Source of the DNA: CAZCWM01 sp964622625
GTDB taxonomy: Bacteria > Planctomycetota > Phycisphaerae > Phycisphaerales > Phycisphaeraceae
Assembly (NCBI GenBank): GCA_964622625.1
Contig: CAZUUQ010000003.1
Coordinates: 1-64,000, forward strand
DNA length: 64,000 nt
Direction of reading: 5' to 3'
Part shown: positions 24,029-33,002 of the stretch, one piece after another
Layout: the number at the start of each line of letters is the position of its first letter
Position numbering within the stretch: the stretch's first letter is position 1
The notes under the pieces: model-generated
Told to the model about the DNA's origin: nothing
Seen by the model: only the letters and a program-made list of their open reading frames with translations
Database searches by the model: none
Program-made: the position numbers and the translations under genes

Positions 24029-25156
24029 TCAGGCAACGTCGCCGCGGGCGTTCGCAGCCACGTCGGCCGAATCCGCCGCGTGCATTGCGGCCTCCCTGAG
24101 CAGCACGATATCGTGCGTGTCGACGGTAAGTTCCACCGCCTCGCGCGGCGCGATGCGCTGACGTGAAGGCAGCGTGACGTGCAGAAGGCGTCCACCCGCG
24201 GCCTCACAACGGTGTTCGACAGCCGCGCCCAGAAACGTCGCCTCCAGGCAGCGGGCACGCAGACGATTGTCGGTCGCCTCGCCAGCCGACCTCGCGAATG
24301 CTTCCGGACGGATCGAGACCCGTACGGCTTGTCCCATCGCCCAGTCGGCAGCCTCGGCTTCGACTGCGGCGGCCAGATGACCGAGGGGCGTCTCCAGCCG
24401 CCAGCCACGCTCGTCCCGACCGCGGATCACCGCGTCAAAGATGTTGGTTTTCCCTAGAAATTCGGCCACAAATCGGCTTTTCGGACGGTGATAGAGGTCC
24501 GCAGGCGTTCCCACCTGCAGCAGCCGACCATCGCGCAGCACGCCGATGCGGTCAGCCATCGCCATCGCCTCGGTCTGGTCATGGGTGACGTACACGGCGG
24601 TGGTTCCGGTTCGCTCACACAGGGCGAGAATCTGGCCGCGAAGCTCGACGCGCAGGGCGGCGTCGAGATTGGCCAGCGGCTCGTCGAGCAGCAGCACCCG
24701 CGGTTCGATCACCAGGGCCCGCGCCAGCGCGACGCGCTGCTGCTGCCCGCCGGACAGCGCACCGGGCCGTCGATCTGCCAGCGACGCCAGCCCCACCGCT
24801 TCGAGCATCACCTCGACGCGCCTACGCTGCTCAGACATTGCCAGCTTCCGCACCTGCAATCCGAACGCCACATTCTGCCAGACCGTCATGTGCGGCCAAA
24901 GAGCGTAGCCCTGAAAGACCATCCCCGTCTGCCGCCGCTCGGCCGGAAGATCGGTCACATCCTGGTCACCCAAGAAGATTCTCCCCCGCGTCGGCGTGAC
25001 GAAGCCGGCGATCATCCGCAGCAGCGTGGTCTTGCCGCAGCCGCTGGGCCCGAGCAGAAACAGCCGTTCGCCAGCCGCAATGCACAGATCCACGTTGTCG
25101 ACCGCAACAGTCGGCCCGAACTGCTTACGCAGCGATTCCAGGGTGATCGGCACCAT
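24029..25156 (-). CDS. ABC transporter ATPase, MalK/PotA/FbpC type
   Basis: ATP-binding subunit of an importer with a C-terminal TOBE regulatory region; 375 aa from ATG 25156 (GTG 25165 is an alternative). Motifs: Walker A GPSGCGKTT, Q-loop VFQGYALWPHMTVWQNVAFG, signature LSGGQQQRVALARAL, Walker B VLLLDEPLANLD, switch VYVTHDQTEAMAMAD, and GTPADLYHRPKSRFVAEFLG with KTNIFDAVI, the family boundary before the TOBE part. No permease or substrate-binding gene is adjacent, so the substrate (polyamine, sugar or metal) cannot be assigned. It lies about 30 bp downstream of pgeF. Confidence 0.88.
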   Translation of the reverse strand: MVPITLESLRKQFGPTVAVDNVDLCIAAGERLFLLGPSGCGKTTLLRMIAGFVTPTRGRIFLGDQDVTDLPAERRQTGMVFQGYALWPHMTVWQNVAFGLQVRKLAMSEQRRRVEVMLEAVGLASLADRRPGALSGGQQQRVALARALVIEPRVLLLDEPLANLDAALRVELRGQILALCERTGTTAVYVTHDQTEAMAMADRIGVLRDGRLLQVGTPADLYHRPKSRFVAEFLGKTNIFDAVIRGRDERGWRLETPLGHLAAAVEAEAADWAMGQAVRVSIRPEAFARSAGEATDNRLRARCLEATFLGAAVEHRCEAAGGRLLHVTLPSRQRIAPREAVELTVDTHDIVLLREAAMHAADSADVAANARGDVA

Positions 25157-25185
25157 GGCCAGCACGATACCAAGGCGGCGGCCCT

Positions 25186-26004
25186 TCAGCCCCGTGGGGC
25201 GATGACGGCGGCCATGCGGCCGGTCTGGCCGTGGTCGCGGCGATGGCTGAAGAACTCGTCCGCATGGGCGAAGGTGCAGCGGTCGCAGCAGTCGATTGCC
25301 TCGTCAGATACACCGGCCTTGAGAAGCTGCCGCCGCGCCGCGGCCGCCAGATCCACGTGCGGCCGCGTACCGCCTCCGGACCGCGGGACGGACACCACCG
25401 CATCGCCCAATCCCGACGAGGCGAACGCAGCCACCACCTCGTCGCCGACTTCGTAATGGCGCAGACTGATCGCGGGGCCGATGGCGGCGACCAGACGAGT
25501 TGGCGAAATGCACAGTTCGGTTCGCATGGCCTCAACGGCGGCGGCGAGTACGCCGGCAACCAGGCCGCGCCAGCCGGCATGGGCGGCAGCGACCGCGCGA
25601 CCGTCGACGCCGGCCAGCAGTACGGGTACGCAATCGGCTGTACGAATACACAGCAGATGATGCGGCTGATCGGTGAAGACGGCGTCGGCGGGCGGTGCGT
25701 CAGCCGGGCGCAACGGCCGGGCCGGCGGCCGCCACACGTCCGCACCATGCACCTGCCGCGGCGCGACGCGCACGTGTCGCGGCATGCCCAGAGCGGCCCG
25801 CAGACGGCGGAAGTTCTCCGCCACAGCCTTGTTGTCGTCACCGCCCGGGCCTCGCGTCGTCAAGCCGAGGTTGAGACTGCAGTAAGGCGACCGACTCACG
25901 CCGCCGCAGCGCGTCGAGAAACCGTGCAGCACCCCCGCAGCCGCCAGACACGGCGAGCGATAGGTGACCACGCCCCCGTCATGCACTACGCGCTCGAGCA
26001 TCAT
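25186..26004 (-). CDS. pgeF: Multicopper-oxidase-like purine nucleosidase/polyphenol oxidase (YfiH/PgeF family)
   Basis: Member of the YfiH/RL5/DUF152 family (COG1496), whose members act as peptidoglycan editing factor and, in other species, as purine nucleoside phosphorylase-adenosine deaminase. Metal ligands are visible: His in APRQVHGADV, Cys in IRTADCVPVLL and His in AAAHAGWRGLVAGVL. Start-side motif HGFSTRCGGVSRSPYCSLNL is also typical. Length 272 aa; the end DRCTFAHADEFFSHRRDHGQ with TGRMAAVI matches the family. In E. coli it prevents L-Ser misincorporation in peptidoglycan, but the role here is inferred. It is upstream of the ABC ATPase gene on the same strand. Confidence 0.9.
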   Translation of the reverse strand: MMLERVVHDGGVVTYRSPCLAAAGVLHGFSTRCGGVSRSPYCSLNLGLTTRGPGGDDNKAVAENFRRLRAALGMPRHVRVAPRQVHGADVWRPPARPLRPADAPPADAVFTDQPHHLLCIRTADCVPVLLAGVDGRAVAAAHAGWRGLVAGVLAAAVEAMRTELCISPTRLVAAIGPAISLRHYEVGDEVVAAFASSGLGDAVVSVPRSGGGTRPHVDLAAAARRQLLKAGVSDEAIDCCDRCTFAHADEFFSHRRDHGQTGRMAAVIAPRG

Positions 26005-26096
26005 CGCGCCGCCTGCCTCCGCACCCGCAGCTCGCTTCAGGCCCCTGAAGCGTTAGTGTAGAGTGTCACCATCGCGCCACCAGGAAGTCGATAACC

Positions 26097-26501
26097 ATGA
26101 ACCGCCCCGACGCGAGTCCACCCTTCGAAGTCAGCGTGCAGCGAACCTTCGCCGCCCGCCACGCGATCCGCCTGGGCGACGGCAGTGTCGAGAAGCCGCA
26201 CACGCATGACTGGCGCCTGACGGTGGCCGTCGGCAGCGACCGGCTGGATGAGTCGGGGATGGTGATGGATTTTCACCAGCTCGAGCAATTCGTCGACCAG
26301 GCGATTGCACCGGCGAAAAATGGCGACTTCAACACCGTGGCGGACTTCGGTACCGACATCGGGCGGGTCAATCCGACAGCCGAGCAGATTGTCGCCTGGT
26401 TAGGCACACGCATCGCGACAGGCCTGCCCCAGGGCGTGCGGCTTGTACGGGTACACCTGGTCGAGGCTCCGGGCTGCGGAGCCGCATGGCGGCCGCAGTG
26501 A
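26097..26501 (+). CDS. 6-pyruvoyl-tetrahydropterin synthase / QueD-like protein lacking the usual Cys
   Basis: 134 aa of the PTPS/QueD fold. Zinc ligands: His22 in TFAARHAIR and His35, His37 in EKPHTHDWRL. The substrate-recognition Glu lies in VHLVEAPGCGAAW at the C-terminus, and VMDFHQLEQFVDQAI is the typical middle motif. Between His22 and His35, where QueD and PTPS carry the catalytic Cys, the sequence is AIRLGDGSVEKP and has no Cys. The enzyme may therefore be a different member of the superfamily or catalytically changed. No queC or queE is adjacent. ATG 26097 is the start. Confidence 0.83.
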   Translation: MNRPDASPPFEVSVQRTFAARHAIRLGDGSVEKPHTHDWRLTVAVGSDRLDESGMVMDFHQLEQFVDQAIAPAKNGDFNTVADFGTDIGRVNPTAEQIVAWLGTRIATGLPQGVRLVRVHLVEAPGCGAAWRPQ

Positions 26502-26668
26502 CCAGACGCCGTCATCGTTAGCATGCGCACGCGGGTCCACCAAACGCGCACGAATCAGGGTCCTTCTGATCCAAAACACGGTTATCATGTTAAGCGTCGG
26601 GCTGCGGCCGGGGGCCTGCGGGCCGGGTGTTCGTGAGCCGGGATTCGAATCTCGCCGGTGGACCGAAT

Positions 26669-28780
26669 ATGCCCGCACCGCTTGACAGCCTGACCGTGAT
26701 CGCCGAGATCGGGCGCCAACTGGCAGTGGTGCTGCTGGTGGGTCTGGTGCCTGCCCATGTGTTACCGACGGCCAACCGCCGCAAGGCGATGGCGCGTTCA
26801 CTGCTGCTGGGGCTATTGTTCGCGGCCCTGGCGTTGCTGTCGCTGCTGCTGTCCGTGCGCTTCGACGAAGGCATCCACATGGACGCGCGGACGGGGATCA
26901 CGGCCGTGGCGGGCGCGGTGGGAGGTCTGCCGGCCGCAGTCGTGACCGCGACGGCCGCGGCGGCTTATCGCCTGCTGCTGGGCGGCGCCATCGCCTGGGC
27001 CGCGGTCGGATCGATTGCAGGAGCGGCCGCCGCCGGTGCCTTGATTTATCGCTGGCGGGGCGGTTACCGCCAGCCGCTTCGCGTGCGCGAGCTGCTGCTC
27101 CTGGCAGCCATCGTCGCGGGGCAGCAGGCGGCATGGATCATCGCCGCGATGCCTCATGCCACCGAAGCCATGGCCGTTATCCTCACTTCGATCCTGCCCC
27201 TGGATGCCGCGGCCGTGGTCGTGCTGGGCTTGATCTTCGCAGGCCAGCAGCGGCGCGACAACGACCGCCTGGCCCTGCGTGAGAGCCAGACCCGCCTTCA
27301 GGCCGCTATCGACGCCAACCGCGACGCCGTCTTCGAGGTTGATTACGCACGCGGCACCGACTATTACAGCCCGCGTTTCGCCCAGATGCTCGGTTACGGC
27401 TCCGCTGATGTGCCGGCGTTCGACGCGTTGATCCATCCCGACGATCGCGATTTGGAAAAGCAGCGGGCCCGCGACCACCTTGCCGGCCGCAGCGATCACT
27501 ACGAGGCCGAGTTCCGCCTGCGCCACCGAGATGCACGATGGCTGTGGTTTCTGGCTCGCGGCCGGGTGACGCGGCGCGGCCATGACGGCCAACCGCTCTA
27601 CTGGGTCGGCACCATCAGCGACATCACCGCGTCGAAGCAGGCGCAGCAGGCCCTGGCGCAGTCCGAGGCCCGCTGGCGCTCACTGGTGGAGAATGCCCAA
27701 GCCTTGATCGAACTGCTCGACAGTGACGGCCGGGTGCTCTTCACCAACCGCAGCCGCGCGGGTTTTGACGGACCGGTGATCGGCCGGCCTCTGTGGGAAC
27801 TGCTGCCCGACGACGTGGCCGACGAAGCGCAGGAAAAGGTACGCAGCGTCCTGGACCGCGGCGTCACCATCGGTTTTGAATCACACGACCGCCTCGGCCG
27901 CTTTCATACCTGCCAGGTGGCCCCAGTGCGAGAGAACGGCAAGATCGTCGCGGCCGTGGTCATCACCAACGACATCACCGATCGCAAGGTAGCGGAGTCG
28001 CAGGCCCGCGATCGGCTCATGCAACTGGCGCGGATAGCGCGGCTGAACACCATCGGGCAGATGGCCGCGACCTTCGCCCATGAACTCAACCAGCCGCTCA
28101 CCGCCATCATCAATTACGCGGCCGCCGCCAGTCACCACATCGGCCGTCTGCCCAACCATGCGGTGACCGGCTCGCCCCTCGTGGACATGATGCAGCGGAT
28201 CATCCGCCAGGCCCATCATGCCAGCAAACTCATCGACCGCGCTCGCAATTACGTGGCCCGTCGTGAGCCGAGCAGCGACAGCATCAACCTCAACGACAGC
28301 GTTCGCCAGGCCCTGGACTTCATCGAAGCCCAGGCGCGGCGCGTCGGTGCGGCCGTGCAGGCTGATCTGCAACCATCCCTGCCCACGGTCGCCGCTGATC
28401 GCGACCAGATTGAGCAGGTGCTGGTGAATCTGCTGCTCAACGCCCTCGACGCCATGGCCGACCTGCCCGGCGAAGACCACTGCCTACGGGTGAGCACCAG
28501 CCTCGACGTTCAGCGGCGGTGCGTCACTGTCAGCGTGCAGGACACCGGGCCGGGACTCAGCGGCGACGAAGTGTCACGTATTTTTGATCCGTTCATGACC
28601 ACCAAGGGCATGGGTATGGGGCTGGGCCTGCCCGTCAGCCGTTCGATCATCACCGCGATGGGCGGCCGACTGTGGGCTGAAACCCGTCCTGTCCGCGGCG
28701 GATTCTTCGCCTTCACGCTGCCCCTGCCGTCCGTCGCTCGTCCGCCGTCGCCGCCACTGGCCAACACACTCGCGCCTTGA
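26669..28780 (+). CDS. FixL-like sensor kinase with 5TM (LYT-type) sensor and PAS domains
   Basis: About 703 aa from ATG 26669, preceded by GGTGGA. Order: N-terminal membrane block of five to six helices (about residues 10-190) resembling the 5TMR-LYT sensor, with GITAVAGAVGGLPAAVVTAT; a PAS domain near 210-330 with YWVGTISDITASKQA; a second PAS with RSLVENAQALIELLDSDGRV and VVITNDITDRKVAESQA; then HisKA with His471 in FAHELNQPLTAIINYAAAA and an ATPase domain (LVNLLLNALDAM, VQDTGPGLSGDEV, GLGLPVSRSII). The AHELNQPL phosphosite marks the FixL/HPK4 group. It precedes a FixJ-like regulator by 84 bp, which is probably its partner. Confidence 0.92.
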   Translation: MPAPLDSLTVIAEIGRQLAVVLLVGLVPAHVLPTANRRKAMARSLLLGLLFAALALLSLLLSVRFDEGIHMDARTGITAVAGAVGGLPAAVVTATAAAAYRLLLGGAIAWAAVGSIAGAAAAGALIYRWRGGYRQPLRVRELLLLAAIVAGQQAAWIIAAMPHATEAMAVILTSILPLDAAAVVVLGLIFAGQQRRDNDRLALRESQTRLQAAIDANRDAVFEVDYARGTDYYSPRFAQMLGYGSADVPAFDALIHPDDRDLEKQRARDHLAGRSDHYEAEFRLRHRDARWLWFLARGRVTRRGHDGQPLYWVGTISDITASKQAQQALAQSEARWRSLVENAQALIELLDSDGRVLFTNRSRAGFDGPVIGRPLWELLPDDVADEAQEKVRSVLDRGVTIGFESHDRLGRFHTCQVAPVRENGKIVAAVVITNDITDRKVAESQARDRLMQLARIARLNTIGQMAATFAHELNQPLTAIINYAAAASHHIGRLPNHAVTGSPLVDMMQRIIRQAHHASKLIDRARNYVARREPSSDSINLNDSVRQALDFIEAQARRVGAAVQADLQPSLPTVAADRDQIEQVLVNLLLNALDAMADLPGEDHCLRVSTSLDVQRRCVTVSVQDTGPGLSGDEVSRIFDPFMTTKGMGMGLGLPVSRSIITAMGGRLWAETRPVRGGFFAFTLPLPSVARPPSPPLANTLAP

Positions 28781-28864
28781 CCAATAGGACCGGCACGACC
28801 CAAGTGGGGAGCATCGGTGACTGGATTCAACATCCCCTTTCCGCACGACTCATAGGAGTACGCC

Positions 28865-29500
28865 ATGACCATCTCAGCCACCGTCTTCGTCGTCGATGAT
28901 GACCCCGACGTCCGCCAGTCGCTGACTTGGCTGCTCGAATCGCTGGGCGTGGTTGTGAAAAGCTATGACTCGGCCGACGCCTTTCTGGAGGACTTTGACC
29001 CCCAGCGGCCGGGCTGTCTGGTGCTCGATGTCCGTATGCCCGGACGCAGCGGACTGGACCTGCTCGACGAGTTGCAGCGCCGCGGCGAGCGGATTCCGGT
29101 GATTTTTCTGACCGCCTACGGCGAGGTGCCTTCAGCCGTACGGGCGATCAAAGCCGGAGCCGTCGACTTCATCGAGAAACCCTATAGCGAACAGGTGCTT
29201 CTGGATCGCATTCATCACGCCCTGGAGTCAGACCGCCGCCGCCGCGAACTGGAGGCCCAGCGCGAGCAGATCGTCGAGCGTTTCAACGCCCTGACGCAGC
29301 GGGAGCGACAGGTGATGCATATGGTCGTGGCGGGGCTGCCCAACCGCCGCATCGCCGCCGACCTGGGTTTGAGCGAAAAGACCATCGAGGTACACCGGGC
29401 CCACGTCATGGAGAAGACGCAGGCGCATTCGCTGCCCGACCTGGTCCGCATGGCACTGATTGTCGAAAACAAAGCAGCCGTCGATGCCCTGAGACATTGA
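28865..29500 (+). CDS. FixJ/NarL-type response regulator
   Basis: 211 aa. The receiver domain begins ATVFVVDDDPDVR with the acidic cluster at 11-13, phospho-Asp55 in CLVLDVRMPGRSG, and Lys in FIEKPYSEQ. The output domain is a LuxR-type helix-turn-helix (LTQRERQVMHMVVAGLPNRR, then LSEKTIEVHRAHVMEK) which is characteristic of FixJ regulators. AGGAG sits six bases before the start. It forms a likely cognate pair with the upstream FixL-like kinase. Target genes are unknown. Confidence 0.94.
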   Translation: MTISATVFVVDDDPDVRQSLTWLLESLGVVVKSYDSADAFLEDFDPQRPGCLVLDVRMPGRSGLDLLDELQRRGERIPVIFLTAYGEVPSAVRAIKAGAVDFIEKPYSEQVLLDRIHHALESDRRRRELEAQREQIVERFNALTQRERQVMHMVVAGLPNRRIAADLGLSEKTIEVHRAHVMEKTQAHSLPDLVRMALIVENKAAVDALRH

Positions 29501-29580
29501 CGCATGGTGGAAGCTGCCGCTGCTCACTGCGTTCACCACGGACCGCGGCGATGACGTGTCGGATCCGATGGGTGGGCCGA

Positions 29581-31890
29581 TCACTGGGTGCCCGCATGCT
29601 CGACCGCGGGCCAGTTTTCATCGTCGTCCACCGTCTTTACGGCTTCAGGCATCGGCTCGCGCATCAGACCGCCTGTGCGTTTGAGCCACGTACGCAGGAC
29701 CACGAACAGCGCGGCGGCCGCCAGGAGGCTGGCGACAAACAGTGTGCCCGTCATCCGCCAGCGCCCATCCGAAACCGGATGTGAATCCCGTGTAACCGGG
29801 GTCACAATCGTCGCAGTCGCATTCGCGCCCGTCTCGTGACTGAGCACCAGGTGATAGGCTGTGAAGGCGCGTGTCAGAGCTTCGAGGACCCGGATGACGC
29901 TCTGGCGGCCATCCTCACCGGGCTGCTGATAAGCGAGGCGAAACTGCTGGCCCTGAACGTGCTCGACGGTCAGCTTCTGCTCCAGGTGGTCGCGCAGGTC
30001 ACTGGTCGAGGCGAACGCCCGCATACCGCGTTGCCGCAACTGGTTGAGCGTCTCATTGAGCACCGGATCGCTGAGCAACACCTGCTTCTGCTGCGCCGCC
30101 CATACGCCCGCGTCCTCCGGGACGCCGCCGCTGGCCATCACCTCCACCGCGGCCGTGGCGCGCCAAGTCGGCTCGACAAGGCGCTGGCCGAACATGTAGC
30201 TCACGATGCCGAGGATGGTCACTGTCAGCACCAGCAGCATCACGCTGTTGGCGGCCTTCTGCGTGGACCAGCGGCGGATCATTTCAGCCTCTGAGCGTTC
30301 AAGGAAGTGCTTGACTTCCAGAAGCACCTGTCGCTGCTGCAGCAGACCCGCGTAGCGCTGCCGATCGACCTGCGTGCCGGCGGCATCGCCGGCCTTGACG
30401 GCCGCCGCCTGCTTCTCCCGCTGTTCGATCGCCGCCGCCCGCTCGCGCAGGGACTGTTGCTGCTGCTGCAGCTTCGTCTCATACTCGGCAAGCTGCGCCT
30501 CCCGCTGCTGCAGCGCGATCTGCCGCTGCGCCACCTCCGCAGTTGCAGCCGTGCCGCCTCCATCTTTGCCTGATTGACCTTCCAGACGCGCCAAGGCCGA
30601 CGCGATGTCCGCCTGCTGCTTGTCCAGCTCCGCACGTTCCTGAGCGAGCATCTGCTGAAGCTGCCGCAGCTCCTCCTCACGTTTGTCCTGCTCCGCGGCC
30701 GCACGCTCGGCCGACAGACGCTGATCCTCGAAGCCGGCTGCGGCCTCATCGGCCTCCTGACGCGACTCCTCGATCTGCTGCCACTGCTGCTCCAACTCCT
30801 GGCGCTGGGCGGCAAGCTGCTTCTCGTGATCGCGGGCGGCTTGCTCGCGGGCCTCCAACTGAACCTTTTCCTTTTCCAGTGCCGCGCGTGCAGCGTCCAG
30901 CAGTTCCTGCTGATGCGTCAGTGCTTCCTGGGCCTCGGTCAAGGCCGCATTGCCCTTGCCCGCGTGAATCTCGGCCTCCTGCTGAGCCAAATGCTCGGCT
31001 CTCTCCTGCAGTTCCGCCGCCATGGTGTCGAGGCTATGCCTGCGGGCGCTCAACGCCGCCTGATCCTCCGCCAGAGCCGCGCGATCATCATCGAGCTGCT
31101 GACGCTCGACCACGAACTGACGCCGCGCCTGTTCGAGTTTTTCCCGCTGCTGATCGAGCTGCTGCTGCCGAGCCGCGATCTCCGCGCCTTGGGCCTCGAC
31201 TTCGACAGCCTGCGCATCCAACTCCTGCTGGCGCTCGGTTATCTGCCGACGCTGCTCCGCCAGCTCAGCCTGCATTTTCTGACGCTGCTGCGCCGACTGA
31301 GCCTGCTCGGATTCGATCTGCTTCTGCCGCGTCTGCAATTCCTGCTGCTGCGCGGCCAACTGCTTCTTCTGCTCCTCGATGCGGCAGGCACGCTCCTCAA
31401 ACTGCCCGAGTTTCTTCTCGAACTCGTTTTTCTGTGTTTCAAACTCGCTCTTGAACCAATCCAGTTCGCTGCGCTGCTTGTCGAGCTGGCGCTGCCGGTC
31501 GACCAGTTCCCCCTTGGTCTTCTCCATCTGCTCCGCGGCCGCTGTCAGTTGCTGGCGTTGCTCGTCGATCCTTCGGCCGTCGTGGTCAACCCGGTGGCGA
31601 TCCTTCTCCAGTTCCTGGCGTTGGGCCGCCAGATCGGCGCGGCGGGCGACGACGGCCTGGCGCATGCGGTCGAGTCGGCGGCGTCGGTCGGTTACACGTG
31701 ACTGAGCCTTGGCCAGCAACGCGATCTGCTGACGCATCGTCACGGCTTCGCGCTGGCTTTCCTGCTGCCAGTTCTTGAGCCGGCCCAGCCGCTCCTCGAG
31801 TTCCCCCAGCAGGTTCTCGACCTGCGGCAACTCGGGCGACGATGGGTCGGTGGTCTGAAACTGGGCCTGTGATGGATCACTGCTGTTCAT
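29581..31890 (-). CDS. Giant coiled-coil protein with C-terminal Wzz-like membrane domain
   Basis: 769 aa from ATG 31890 (GGAG upstream at good spacing). Residues ~20-530 are almost continuous coiled coil, rich in Gln, Glu, Arg and Ala, with heptad runs such as QRQELEKDRHRVDHDGRR. The end is a membrane module: helix at about 545-567 (MLLVLTVTILGIVSYMFG), a periplasmic part of about 140 residues (YRATAAVEV-like WRATAAVEVM, SDPVLNETLNQL), and a second helix at about 711-732 (GTLFVASLLAAAALFVV). This two-helix plus periplasmic layout matches chain length determinant (Wzz) proteins. A large cytoplasmic coil fused to it is unusual. It may scaffold an export complex; function is inferred. Confidence 0.75.
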   Translation of the reverse strand: MNSSDPSQAQFQTTDPSSPELPQVENLLGELEERLGRLKNWQQESQREAVTMRQQIALLAKAQSRVTDRRRRLDRMRQAVVARRADLAAQRQELEKDRHRVDHDGRRIDEQRQQLTAAAEQMEKTKGELVDRQRQLDKQRSELDWFKSEFETQKNEFEKKLGQFEERACRIEEQKKQLAAQQQELQTRQKQIESEQAQSAQQRQKMQAELAEQRRQITERQQELDAQAVEVEAQGAEIAARQQQLDQQREKLEQARRQFVVERQQLDDDRAALAEDQAALSARRHSLDTMAAELQERAEHLAQQEAEIHAGKGNAALTEAQEALTHQQELLDAARAALEKEKVQLEAREQAARDHEKQLAAQRQELEQQWQQIEESRQEADEAAAGFEDQRLSAERAAAEQDKREEELRQLQQMLAQERAELDKQQADIASALARLEGQSGKDGGGTAATAEVAQRQIALQQREAQLAEYETKLQQQQQSLRERAAAIEQREKQAAAVKAGDAAGTQVDRQRYAGLLQQRQVLLEVKHFLERSEAEMIRRWSTQKAANSVMLLVLTVTILGIVSYMFGQRLVEPTWRATAAVEVMASGGVPEDAGVWAAQQKQVLLSDPVLNETLNQLRQRGMRAFASTSDLRDHLEQKLTVEHVQGQQFRLAYQQPGEDGRQSVIRVLEALTRAFTAYHLVLSHETGANATATIVTPVTRDSHPVSDGRWRMTGTLFVASLLAAAALFVVLRTWLKRTGGLMREPMPEAVKTVDDDENWPAVEHAGTQ

Positions 31891-32088
31891 GGCGCACTCC
31901 AGAGCGCGGACCGCTCGACCCGGATTTTGAGCCGAAAGCAGCCGGATTGCCGGTGGGCTGTAACTGGTATCGGACGACAGCCCAGTCCGCCTGAACGTCA
32001 CAAACGGAAAATGCGCGATCCAAACGACGTATCATGAACACTGGCCGGTGATCCAGATGATGCCTGCATCCGCATACGGAACGCCAAC

Positions 32089-32949
32089 GTGAGACCGGTA
32101 ACCATTGCCACCGCCTCGATCAACCCGGCCGATGCAAATGCCGCGGCCATGACCCTCGCGGATGTGGCCTTCGGCTACGAAAGCGGTCGACCGATCCTCG
32201 CGGATTTCAGCGCCCGGTTGCCGGCCGGGAAACTGACGATCCTGATCGGCCCCAACGCGGCCGGCAAGTCAACCCTGCTGCGTTTGATGATGGGCCAGTT
32301 GCGTCCATGGACCGGGCACATTGTCCTCCACGGCCAGCCGGTTTCGGCCATGCCCCCCGCCCGACGGGCGCGGCTGATCAGTTACGTGCCGCAGCGGGGC
32401 AGTTGCGGCTTCGCCTTTACCGTCCGCCACATCGTCGCCATGGGCCGCCATGCACGATCCGACGACCCGCGCATCGTCGAGTGGGCGCTGCGCGAATGCG
32501 AACTGATCTCGCTGGCCGACCGTGTGTTCAACCACCTCTCGGTCGGCCAGCAGCAGCGCGTCCTGCTGGCCCGTGCTTTTGCGCAGGCGGCCGACCCTTG
32601 GCCCGGACAATCACCCGCGCCAGACGGCCCGCGGCACGATGGCTGCGTCATGCTCCTCGATGAGCCCGTCAGCGCCATGGACCCGCGGCATGTGCATCAC
32701 ACAATGGCCCTGCTGCGCCGCCGCGCGACCATGGGACTGACCGCCTTGATCGTGCTGCACGATCTGAACCTTGCAGCCCGCTATGGCGACGAACTGTGGC
32801 TGCTGCACGCCGGCCGACTGGTCAAAGCCGGCAACTGGCGCGAGGTACTCGATCCCGACGTACTTGGACCGGTCTATGAGGTGCGCTTCGAGAACCTTGC
32901 CGGTTCCGGTCAGCGGCCGATCCTGCGCGTCGAACCGCTCGATGGCTAG
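32089..32949 (+). CDS. Iron-chelate-type ABC transporter ATPase with LSVGQ signature
   Basis: 286 aa. GTG 32089 is the longest plausible start; ATG 32149 (protein MTLADVAFGYESG) gives a start closer to the family pattern. Motifs: Walker A GPNAAGKSTLLRLMMG, Q-loop YVPQRGSCGFAFTVRHIVAMGRH, signature LSVGQQQRVLLARAFAQAAD, Walker B CVMLLDEPVSAMD, switch His LIVLHDLNLAARYGDELWLL. The general form matches FecE/BtuD-type ATPases for siderophores, haem or vitamin B12. The signature has Val where LSGGQ has Gly, and a Pro-rich insert (PWPGQSPAPDGPRH) precedes Walker B. No permease or binding-protein gene is next to it. Confidence 0.87.
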   Translation: MRPVTIATASINPADANAAAMTLADVAFGYESGRPILADFSARLPAGKLTILIGPNAAGKSTLLRLMMGQLRPWTGHIVLHGQPVSAMPPARRARLISYVPQRGSCGFAFTVRHIVAMGRHARSDDPRIVEWALRECELISLADRVFNHLSVGQQQRVLLARAFAQAADPWPGQSPAPDGPRHDGCVMLLDEPVSAMDPRHVHHTMALLRRRATMGLTALIVLHDLNLAARYGDELWLLHAGRLVKAGNWREVLDPDVLGPVYEVRFENLAGSGQRPILRVEPLDG

Positions 32950-33002
32950 ACTGAGACTACACTATGTGATGAGTGCCGCCCCCGCCGGCCGGAGCAATCG
33001 CC

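Noticed and set aside
26636..26655. GATTCGAATC, which resembles the T-arm of a tRNA
   Set aside because: The base before TTCGAAT is A and not the required G, the flanking bases do not pair into a five-base stem on either strand, and no anticodon arm or CCA end fits around it.
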